Source: Brevibacillus sp. (GTDB lineage: Bacteria > Bacillota > Bacilli > Brevibacillales > Brevibacillaceae). Taken from it: 11,073 bases of DNA. The notes beneath the pieces are model-generated. The model was not told the DNA's origin and made no database searches. It saw only the letters and a program-made list of their open reading frames with translations. The first letter of the stretch is position 1. Each line of letters opens with the position of its first letter. Positions 5,935-11,073 of the stretch are shown here, in pieces. Where the stretch lies: assembly GCA_029240815.1 (NCBI GenBank), contig JARDZO010000188.1, positions 1 through 11,073 on the forward strand. Direction: 5' to 3'. Position numbers and translations under genes: made by a program.

Positions 5935-6696
5935 TTATTCCTCCTCCTTGCCGAGGTAGGCTTCAATTACGTCCGGATTGGTTTGTACCTCTGCTGGCGT
6001 ACCATCAGCGATCTTGACGCCAAAGTTAATGCAGACAACTTTATCGCATAGATTCATGACCAGACCCATATCGTGCTCAACCAGGAGTACAGTGATTCCG
6101 TCGTCACGAATTTTACGAACCAGCTCCATCAAAGACTTCGTCTCACTCTCGATCATCCCCGCAGCCGGCTCATCGAGCAGCAGCAGCTTCGGCTCAGTAG
6201 CCAACGCCCGAGCAATTTCCAGTCGGCGCTGTTGACCGTATGCCAGTGTGTCAGAGCGCACGTCACGTACATCCGACAAGCCAACAAACTCCAGCAATGC
6301 CTCTGCCTTTTTCTCCACGGCACGCTCTTCCTCACGTTGAGCAGGAGTTTTTAATAGCGATGCCCAAAAGCCTGCCTTCATCCGGGAATGGCAACCGATC
6401 TTGACGTTATCGAGAGCACTCATATGTCCAAAGAGGCGGATGTTTTGAAACGTCCTTGCGATCCCCATCTCCGTAATCTTGTTGGGTGCAACCCCATTTA
6501 GCTGCTGCCCAGCAAAGGAGAAAGTACCTGTCGTAGGCGCAAAGATCCCCGTTGCCATGTTAAAAATCGTCGTTTTCCCTGCACCGTTCGGACCAATCAA
6601 GCCGACAATTTCGCCTTCCTGCACACCGAAGGAGACGTCGCGCAAGGCAGTAATTCCACCGAAGCTTTTCCCTACGTTCGTCAGTTCCAAGAGCAC
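5935..6696 (-). CDS. livG: Branched-chain amino acid ABC transporter, ATP-binding protein LivG
   Basis: Second ATPase of the liv importer, 253 residues from the chosen start. Walker A GPNGAGKT is at about 35-42, the Q-loop sits in GIARTFQNIRLF (Gln about 84), the LivG-type signature YGQQR at about 153-157, Walker B LLLLDEPAAGM at about 171-181 and the switch His in LVEHDM at about 208. I chose GTG at 6696 because AGGAGG lies 9 nt upstream and the product then begins MLLELTNVGKSFGG, the usual LivG start. An in-frame ATG at 6720 would overlap livM, add eight residues (MKRRRECN) encoded partly by the SD itself, and has no good SD. The GTG is 1 nt after the livM stop, which suggests translational coupling. 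Confidence 0.95.
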   Translation of the reverse strand: MLLELTNVGKSFGGITALRDVSFGVQEGEIVGLIGPNGAGKTTIFNMATGIFAPTTGTFSFAGQQLNGVAPNKITEMGIARTFQNIRLFGHMSALDNVKIGCHSRMKAGFWASLLKTPAQREEERAVEKKAEALLEFVGLSDVRDVRSDTLAYGQQRRLEIARALATEPKLLLLDEPAAGMIESETKSLMELVRKIRDDGITVLLVEHDMGLVMNLCDKVVCINFGVKIADGTPAEVQTNPDVIEAYLGKEEE

Positions 6697-6697
6697 G

Positions 6698-7657
6698 TTA
6701 CATTCCCTCCTTCGCTTCATTTCCCGTTTTGCCTTTGCGGCGACGGAAAAGCTTTTGGAATGTATCGGTTCCGATCAATCCATGCGGACGGAATGCCATG
6801 ACCCCGACCATGATCAAGCCGTACATGAGCATTTTGTACTCAGCCAATCCACGCAGTACTTCTGGCAGCGCGGTCAACACCAAAGCGCCAAACAGAGGTC
6901 CCCAAACCACTTCACTTCCCCCAATAACCGCATAGGACAAAATCTCTACGACTTTGTGGTAGTTAAAATCGTCGGGCGTAATGGTTGTAGTGATATGAGC
7001 GTACAAACCGCCGCATACCCCTGCCAGCACAGAGCCAATGATAAAAGCGAGCATTTTGTAATAAGCGACTTGCAGACCCATTGCACGTGCTGCTGTCTCA
7101 TCCGCTTTGATCGCTTCGAATGCCCGCCCCAAGCGCGAGCGGTTCAAGCGCAGAGTGAGAAACAGCACGATCGCGAATACCAGCAACATAAACATTAACG
7201 TCGATAAAGACTTCATCTGGATGACCGAGATTCCGAGCGTTTGCGCTTTTAGCCCGATCGCTTTCTCAAAGTCGTACAGGTAGTTACCAATGGACTGCAA
7301 GCCTGTCAGACCCAAGGCACCGTTCGTCACTTTCATATTCAGCAGAATGACGCGGATTACTTCACCAAAACCAAGAGTGGCAATCGCCAGATACAAGCCG
7401 TGTAGCTTGAGTGTCGGGGCGCCGATCAAGAGAGCAACGATCCCTGCTGCCAGTCCCCCGATAATAATCGCGATAAACATCGGCATATCAGCTTGCTTGG
7501 ACAAAATGCTGGCGGTAAAAGCCCCAATGCTCATGAAGCCGGCATGTCCCAGTGAGAGCTGCCCTGTCGACAGCGTAATATAGATACTAATGGCCAAAAT
7601 ACTGTTTAGTAAGATAAACGTGAATACTTGTAAATTATAGGGATTTAAGATATCCAT
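6698..7657 (-). CDS. livM: Branched-chain amino acid ABC transporter permease LivM
   Basis: Inner channel subunit of the liv importer, 319 residues with about eight or nine hydrophobic segments. Family marks are YITLSTGQLSLGHAGFMSIGAF near residues 27-48, LYLAIATLGFGEVIRVIL near 88-105, the cytoplasmic coupling stretch GRAFEAIKADETAARAMG (about 178-195) that contacts the ATPases, and a C-terminal FRPHGLIG. I chose ATG 7657 because AAGGAGG lies 8 nt upstream. A TTG at 7687 opens the frame earlier but overlaps livH and would add ten charged residues including the SD codons. It is 13 nt downstream of livH, and its stop is 1 nt before the livG start. Confidence 0.95.
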   Translation of the reverse strand: MDILNPYNLQVFTFILLNSILAISIYITLSTGQLSLGHAGFMSIGAFTASILSKQADMPMFIAIIIGGLAAGIVALLIGAPTLKLHGLYLAIATLGFGEVIRVILLNMKVTNGALGLTGLQSIGNYLYDFEKAIGLKAQTLGISVIQMKSLSTLMFMLLVFAIVLFLTLRLNRSRLGRAFEAIKADETAARAMGLQVAYYKMLAFIIGSVLAGVCGGLYAHITTTITPDDFNYHKVVEILSYAVIGGSEVVWGPLFGALVLTALPEVLRGLAEYKMLMYGLIMVGVMAFRPHGLIGTDTFQKLFRRRKGKTGNEAKEGM

Positions 7658-7670
7658 GGTATGCACCTCC

Positions 7671-8537
7671 TTACGCTTTGCGTCCAAATAGTCCTTCGGG
7701 TTTTAGCAACAGAATCACGATAATCAATCCGAACGCGACCGCATCCCGATAGGATGAATCACCATAGGCGACGGTAAAGACCTCGATAATTCCGAGCAAT
7801 ACCCCACATACCATGGCACCCGGAATACTACCGACACCACCCAGAATCAATACGGCCAAGCCTTTGAATCCAAGGGTCATCCCCATGGTCGGAATCAGAG
7901 CGGAGTAAGCCATCCCAATCAGGATACCTGCGATGCCTCCGAGTGCGGACGCCAGCATAACCGTAATGATGATGACCATATTCGTATTGATCCCCAGGAT
8001 GTTGGCGGTATCCGTATTTTCCGACGTGGCGCGAATTGCTTTACCCATTTTTGTTTTTTGAATCCAGAAGTGGAGCACAAACATCAGGACCAGTGAAATA
8101 CCGAGAATAACGAGATCTACACTGCGAATTTGAACAACTCCCAAATCGAACGGCTTGTCCCCAAATGATTGTGGAAAAGCACGCGAATCCGCACCGAATA
8201 ATTTGTGCATCGCCTCTTCCACGAGAATCGCAAAACCAATCGTACTGATCAACGATGCCAAGTGAGGAACATTCTTTTTACGCAACGGACGCAATGCCGC
8301 ATATTCCAAAACAAGTCCCAAAAGTGCAGAGATGATGATGGACGCAACGAGAGCAACTCCGAGCGGCATCTGCATGCTCGTCATCAAGACGAGTCCGACC
8401 AGCGAGCCAAAAATAAAGATCTGCCCATGCGCCATATTAATGATGCCCAAGACCCCGAAAATGAGAGTATAGCCCAGTGCAATCAACGAATAAGTGCTAC
8501 CAACTGTCAAGCCATTGACTAACTGCTGCCAAAACAA
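7671..8537 (-). CDS. livH: Branched-chain amino acid ABC transporter permease LivH (TTG start)
   Basis: Channel partner of LivM, 288 residues with about eight hydrophobic segments. Family marks are LVNGLTVGSTYSLIALGYTL at the N-terminus, GIINMAHGQIFIFGS (about 31-45), the coupling stretch GKAIRATSENTDTANILGIN (about 166-185), GGVGSIPGAMVCG (about 236-248) and the C-terminal LLLKPEGLFG. The frame starts at TTG (8537) with the SD GAGGTGA (8544-8550) 6 nt upstream; no ATG fits. The start follows a 270-nt gap after livJ that holds hairpins, so expression of livHMGF is probably lower than that of livJ. Confidence 0.95.
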   Translation of the reverse strand: MFWQQLVNGLTVGSTYSLIALGYTLIFGVLGIINMAHGQIFIFGSLVGLVLMTSMQMPLGVALVASIIISALLGLVLEYAALRPLRKKNVPHLASLISTIGFAILVEEAMHKLFGADSRAFPQSFGDKPFDLGVVQIRSVDLVILGISLVLMFVLHFWIQKTKMGKAIRATSENTDTANILGINTNMVIIITVMLASALGGIAGILIGMAYSALIPTMGMTLGFKGLAVLILGGVGSIPGAMVCGVLLGIIEVFTVAYGDSSYRDAVAFGLIIVILLLKPEGLFGRKA

Positions 8538-8630
8538 ACTGACTCACCTCACTGTAAAGTGGTTACATGTTTATCGAGTCGCACTCCTAAATACCTATGA
8601 AGACCGCATCATTACGGAAAGTTATTCTCG

Positions 8631-8675
8631 CTGGATCAGCAAGCGAAAGATCGGCGTTTATACTTTCTGATCCAG
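8631..8675 (-). repeat. Hairpin 3 in the livJ-livH gap
   Basis: CTGGATCAG and CTGATCCAG form a perfect 9-bp stem. On the minus strand an inner AAAG/CTTT pairing continues it, leaving a 6-nt bulge and a 13-nt loop. No T-tract follows, so it is more likely an mRNA-stabilising or processing structure than a terminator. It is the hairpin nearest livH. Confidence 0.6.
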
Positions 8676-8676
8676 T

Positions 8677-8717
8677 TAGAAAACTTGGCTCCGCCATAAT
8701 AGACGGAGCCCTTTCTA
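8677..8717 (-). repeat. Hairpin 2 in the livJ-livH gap
   Basis: On the minus strand, TAGAAA and GGCTCCG pair with CGGAGCC and TTTCTA (6 + 7 bp with a small bulge) around a 10-nt loop. The downstream arm contains a T-run, so it could cause partial termination. It lies directly beside the 8631-8675 hairpin. Confidence 0.55.
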
Positions 8718-8781
8718 GCATTCAGGACATGCGTTTCTCGATGACGTACTTTTTTCAAATCTCATTCTCTTTGAAAGAAGA

Positions 8782-8799
8782 GCCCGGGAGTCCCCGGGC
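8782..8799 (-). terminator. Attenuating hairpin directly after livJ
   Basis: A 7-bp, all-GC perfect stem (GCCCGGG, GACT loop, CCCGGGC) starts 8 nt after the livJ stop and is followed on the minus strand by TCTTCTTTC. The U-tract is interrupted, so I read it as a partial terminator or 3'-end stabiliser that sets a high receptor-to-channel ratio. Such hairpins are common after binding-protein genes. Confidence 0.65.
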
Positions 8800-8807
8800 A
8801 GCCTTCC

Positions 8808-10004
8808 CTATTCAAATGGAACAAATTTACCGTCTTTTGCTACGACTACTACTGCATCGCCGATTGGGTTACGTTTCTCGTCAAACGAAAGTTTGCCCGA
8901 TACACCGTTGAAGTCTTTCAGCTGTGCCAGTTGGCCACGCAATTCTTCACGTTCAGCTTTGCCAGCGCCCAACAGAGATTGGGACATGATGTAGAGAGAG
9001 TCATACGCTTGAGCTGCAAATTGGTCAGGCTTTTTATTGTATTTTGCTTCGAACGCTTTTACGAAGGCTTGTACTTTTTCGTCTTGTTTTTCAGGGCTGA
9101 AAGGAGTAGCTACGATTAGACCATCTGCTGCAGGACCAGCGATTTCAAATACTTTCGGGTTGTTAAAGCCGTTACCGCCAAGGATCGTTGCTGTAATGCC
9201 CAGTTCACGAGCTTTTTTCACAACCATGGAGCCCTCTTTGTACAGCGCGGAAACCAACAGACCATCTGGGTTTGTTTGCTTCAGCTTGGTCAGCTGTGCG
9301 GAGAAGTCAACATCGCCGTTGGAGAAAGTGGCTTCGCCAGTGATTTCCAGACCCATTTTTTCTGCAGTTGCCTTCATCACTTTGTAGCCGTTTACGGAGA
9401 AGTCATCGTTGGATGCATAGATCAGAGCAACCTTTTTCAGACCTTTCTTCTCAACAGCCGCTTTCATCGCAGTTGGGATCGCGATGGATTCAGGAAGCGA
9501 GTTGCGGAATACGTACTCCCCGATGTCGTTGATACCTTCAGAAGTGTTAGAAATTCCAAAAATCGGAACTTCCGCGTCGTTTGCAACAGGACCTGCCGCA
9601 AACATCTCACCGGAAAGAGTTGGTCCGATAATCGCTACCACATTATCCTGATTTATCAGTTTATTCACGGCGTTAATCGCGCCCTCTTTTTCGCCGCCGG
9701 AATCTTCAAACTTCAATTCCATTTTAAGTTTGCCTTTGTTTGCTTCATTCAGCTCACCAAGTGCAAGCTCCAAACCTGCTTTTTGAGCCTCGCCGTAAGC
9801 CGCGCCAGAACCGGACAAGAATCCAACCACACCGATCTTGGCATTGATTTCTCCGCCACTTGCTTCTGCTGCTGGTGCTGGTGCAGGAGTCGAACTACCT
9901 CCATTTGCTGCTGGTGCTGCGTTATTCCCGCTGGAGCAACCAACCATCAAAACGGCACCTAATGAAATTGTTGCCAGTGACTTCAATAAACTGAACCCTT
10001 TCAT
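8808..10004 (-). CDS. livJ: Branched-chain amino acid ABC transporter substrate-binding lipoprotein
   Basis: Extracellular receptor that delivers leucine, isoleucine, valine or a related amino acid to LivHM. The 398-residue protein has a lipoprotein signal peptide (MKGFSLLKSLATISLGAVLMVGC) with lipobox LMVGC, so Cys23 should be lipidated and anchored to the membrane. A flexible Ala/Pro/Ser/Gly-rich linker (about 24-55) follows, then a type I periplasmic-binding fold: IGVVGFLSGSGAAYGEAQKAG, LINQDNVVAIIGPTLSG, VPIFGISNTSEG, KVALIYASNDDFSVNG and DQFAAQAYDSLYIM are the usual Peripla_BP_6 blocks. The ATG at 10004 has GGGAGG 7 nt upstream; an in-frame extension to 10055 would spoil the signal peptide. 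Substrate range cannot be read from sequence. It is the first gene of the liv operon, and its own stop is followed by hairpins. Confidence 0.94.
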   Translation of the reverse strand: MKGFSLLKSLATISLGAVLMVGCSSGNNAAPAANGGSSTPAPAPAAEASGGEINAKIGVVGFLSGSGAAYGEAQKAGLELALGELNEANKGKLKMELKFEDSGGEKEGAINAVNKLINQDNVVAIIGPTLSGEMFAAGPVANDAEVPIFGISNTSEGINDIGEYVFRNSLPESIAIPTAMKAAVEKKGLKKVALIYASNDDFSVNGYKVMKATAEKMGLEITGEATFSNGDVDFSAQLTKLKQTNPDGLLVSALYKEGSMVVKKARELGITATILGGNGFNNPKVFEIAGPAADGLIVATPFSPEKQDEKVQAFVKAFEAKYNKKPDQFAAQAYDSLYIMSQSLLGAGKAEREELRGQLAQLKDFNGVSGKLSFDEKRNPIGDAVVVVAKDGKFVPFE

Positions 10005-10057
10005 CGAAAATCCTCCCTTAATTTTTATAAATCTTTCTAAAAAAATTGAATACAAGA

Positions 10058-10086
10058 ATTTTAATCAATGTATTACGAAAACGCAA
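10058..10086 (-). promoter_or_regulatory. Candidate proximal promoter of the liv operon
   Basis: On the minus strand, -35 TTGCGT (10081-10086) and -10 TAAAAT (10058-10063) are 17 bp apart, giving a start near 10051 and a leader of about 47 nt. The -35 is weak, which fits a regulated promoter. A perfect palindrome AACGATCGTT lies upstream at 10121-10130. I saw no convincing CodY box; the best match, near 10124-10140, has about five mismatches. Confidence 0.4.
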
Positions 10087-10219
10087 ACAATTTTCTCTCT
10101 TTAAACTTTGTTTTTTGACAAACGATCGTTCAGAATTTGTCTGATTTTGTTGAAATTCCTGCAATCCTTGCCCTACCAGTCTTGAATCCATCAAATGCGT
10201 CTCTTCATTTTCGTTCAGC

Positions 10220-10249
10220 ATTAAAAGGAATTCCTTAACAGTTTAACAA
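10220..10249 (-). promoter_or_regulatory. Candidate distal promoter of the liv operon with a palindrome in its spacer
   Basis: On the minus strand, -35 TTGTTA (10244-10249) and -10 TTTAAT (10220-10225) are 18 bp apart, just after the trxA terminator. The spacer contains the perfect 12-bp palindrome AAGGAATTCCTT (10225-10236). If used, livJ has a leader of about 210 nt in which I see no known riboswitch. Confidence 0.3.
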
Positions 10250-10253
10250 CACT

Positions 10254-10283
10254 AAAAAACGACATCTACGAGTAGATGCCGTT
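10254..10283 (-). terminator. Rho-independent terminator of trxA
   Basis: A 12-bp stem with one G-U pair (minus strand AACGGCATCTAC with GTAGATGTCGTT) is followed by a run of six Ts that overlaps the end of the stem. It starts 23 nt after the trxA stop and separates trxA from the liv operon. Confidence 0.9.
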
Positions 10284-10306
10284 CCTTATTCGTTGCCTAT
10301 ATTTTC

Positions 10307-10624
10307 TTACAGATGTTTTCCAACAGTTGCCATCAGTGCTTCTTTTGGTTGGAAGCCGATCACTTTGTCAACTGGCTGACCGTCTTTGAAAACGATCAGA
10401 GTAGGGATGGACATAACGCCGAAGCGTCCAGCAGAACCTGGGTTGTCATCCACATTTACTTTTACGATTTTGAGCTGGGAGCCCACTTCGCTATCCATTT
10501 GTTCCAAAACAGGAGCGATCATTTTGCAAGGGCCGCACCATGGAGCCCAGAAGTCAACCAGGACTGTACCGCCTTGCTCTACTTCCTGGGAAAAATTTTG
10601 GTCAGTACCATTAACAATTGCCAT
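10307..10624 (-). CDS. trxA: Thioredoxin
   Basis: Cytosolic thiol-disulfide reductant for enzymes such as ribonucleotide reductase. The 105-residue product has the normal length and fold: FWAPWCGPCKMIAP holds the redox-active CGPC pair (Cys29, Cys32), then VNVDDNPG and the cis-proline loop MSIPTLIVFKDGQ (Pro74). The ATG at 10624 has the SD AAGGAGGT with 8-nt spacing. It has its own promoter and terminator, so it is monocistronic here. In B. subtilis trxA sits directly before uvrC; here the liv operon intervenes. Confidence 0.97.
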   Translation of the reverse strand: MAIVNGTDQNFSQEVEQGGTVLVDFWAPWCGPCKMIAPVLEQMDSEVGSQLKIVKVNVDDNPGSAGRFGVMSIPTLIVFKDGQPVDKVIGFQPKEALMATVGKHL

Positions 10625-10674
10625 GAGAAGTTACCTCCTTGAATTCAATTAAGGGAAAAGGTTCCACACGCAAC

Positions 10675-10703
10675 AGTATATCATCCCATACTGAAAATGA
10701 CTA
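10675..10703 (-). promoter_or_regulatory. Candidate extended -10 promoter of trxA
   Basis: On the minus strand, -35 TAGTCA (10698-10703) and -10 TATACT (10675-10680) are 17 bp apart, and TG one base before the -10 makes it an extended -10 type. The start would be near 10668, a 44-nt leader. GCGCA/TGCGC repeats at 10706-10725 lie just upstream. Confidence 0.5.
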
Positions 10704-10807
10704 TGGCGCATAGCACTTTGTGCGCACTTCACGCTTAGTCTATCCAGTCTTATGCCGCCTTATTTCAAACAGTGATCGACACCTTGAACTTGACAGCTAA
10801 GAAATAC

Positions 10808-10834
10808 GCGGGAAATACACCCGCTTCCTTTTTT
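10808..10834 (+). terminator. Small hairpin with plus-strand T-tract
   Basis: GCGGG (10808-10812) and CCCGC (10820-10824) enclose a 7-nt loop and are followed by TTCCTTTTTT. The orientation would stop plus-strand transcripts, yet no plus-strand gene is seen upstream. The 5-bp stem is short. Confidence 0.35.
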
Positions 10835-10860
10835 CCACTAGGTCGGACTATAGTGAAGGA

Positions 10861-11066
10861 GAGGAAAAAGGGGAAAACGCTCCAGCTTCATAGGAACACC
10901 TGCTGGGGGTCATCCCTGTCCATCTCCATATAAAAAACGAAACCGCGTCCAAAGTAGCCGTCTCCGGGAGTTTCTCAGAGGTGGACGCTTAAAACCGTGT
11001 TTCGTTTTTTCCATTGCGCCTTGGTTGGTGTTCCTAAGATCTTCCGCTTATTTCCCCTTTTTCCTC
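10861..11066. repeat. 206-nt nested inverted repeat upstream of trxA
   Basis: Four perfect, nested, matching arm pairs span this region: GAGGAAAAAGGGGAAA (10861-10876) with 11051-11066 (16 bp); TAGGAACACC (10891-10900) with 11027-11036 (10 bp); AAAAAACGAAAC (10932-10943) with 10999-11010 (12 bp); GCGTCC (10945-10950) with 10983-10988 (6 bp). The gap between the first and second arms is 14 nt on each side. No ORF of note lies inside. The inner 12-bp arm ends in six Ts on both strands, so it could work as a bidirectional terminator. On the minus strand the right outer arm could overlap the 3' end of an upstream gene beyond the window. It could be a structured RNA, a terminator complex, or a transposase-less repeat element; I see no clear target-site duplication. 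Confidence 0.65.
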
Positions 11067-11073
11067 AGCCAGC

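Noticed and set aside
6697..6720. ATG 6720 as the start of livG, overlapping livM
   Set aside because: The added residues are encoded by the SD itself, no SD precedes the ATG, and GTG 6696 has an ideal SD and a family-like N-terminus.
8205..8522. Plus-strand ORF rich in Arg, Asn, Gln and Asp opposite livH
   Set aside because: It is an antisense reading of a membrane protein gene, which typically yields such polar sequence, and it has no SD.
9276..9962. 228-codon plus-strand ORF opposite livJ
   Set aside because: It is a shadow of livJ with Cys/Trp/Phe-rich low-complexity ends and no initiation signals.
10124..10140. CodY box upstream of livJ
   Set aside because: The best alignment to AATTTTCWGAAAATT has about five mismatches, too weak to call in AT-rich DNA.
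10018..10221. A 67-codon minus-strand ORF between trxA and livJ
   Set aside because: The SD is poor (AAGGA at 10 nt), the C-terminal third is AT-rich promoter-like DNA just before the livJ SD, and I recognise no family. A real small protein cannot be fully excluded.
11034..11073. 3' end of a minus-strand gene at the right edge (for example etfA)
   Set aside because: Two frames stay open for only 8 to 13 codons before a stop (LAEEKGEISGRS or WLRKKGK), too short to identify or choose between them.

Overview
This window looks like chromosomal housekeeping DNA from an aerobic, low-to-mid GC Gram-positive rod in the Bacillales, most likely Brevibacillus or a close relative (inference). The evidence is near-consensus Shine-Dalgarno (SD) sites before almost every gene, frequent TTG/GTG starts, a lysine riboswitch upstream of lysC, a lipoprotein solute receptor, and conserved gene order. 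In Bacillus subtilis the order is trxA-uvrC-lysC-yslB-sdhC. The same genes occur here in the same relative order and orientations, but a five-gene branched-chain amino acid (liv) ABC transporter operon lies between trxA and uvrC. I saw no transposase, integrase, CRISPR array, tRNA or rRNA.

Layout. 1-318 (-): 5' part of sdhC (succinate dehydrogenase cytochrome b558), running off the left edge. 319-717: a divergent control region with overlapping sdhC and yslB promoters and three tandem perfect palindromes in the sdhC leader. 718-1164 (+): yslB-like gene. 1200-1226: terminator shared by the convergent yslB and lysC. 1262-2503 (-): lysC, with an internal in-frame start at 1768 for a beta subunit. 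2504-3010: promoter, lysine riboswitch and expression platform of lysC. 3011-4792 (-): uvrC, apparently starting at CTG. 4835-5086 (-): DUF2164-type small protein, probably co-transcribed with uvrC, with a LexA-like box upstream. 5166-5203: terminator of the liv operon.

5218-10004 (-): livJ (lipoprotein receptor), livH and livM (permeases), livG and livF (ATPases), transcribed in that order. A 270-nt hairpin-rich gap after livJ probably allows more receptor than channel to be made; the last four genes are tightly spaced. 10254-10283: trxA terminator. 10307-10624 (-): trxA. 10625-11073: no gene seen. This stretch holds the trxA promoter, a small hairpin, and a 206-nt nested inverted repeat (10861-11066) that no gene explains.

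Functionally the genes cover respiration (sdhC), aspartate-family amino acid synthesis under lysine control (lysC), nucleotide excision repair (uvrC), amino acid import (liv) and thiol redox balance (trxA). I found no convincing new multi-gene system. The observations most worth checking are non-coding: the 206-nt inverted repeat, extra elements around the lysine riboswitch, the palindromes before sdhC, the CTG start of uvrC and the LexA-like box before the DUF2164/uvrC pair.
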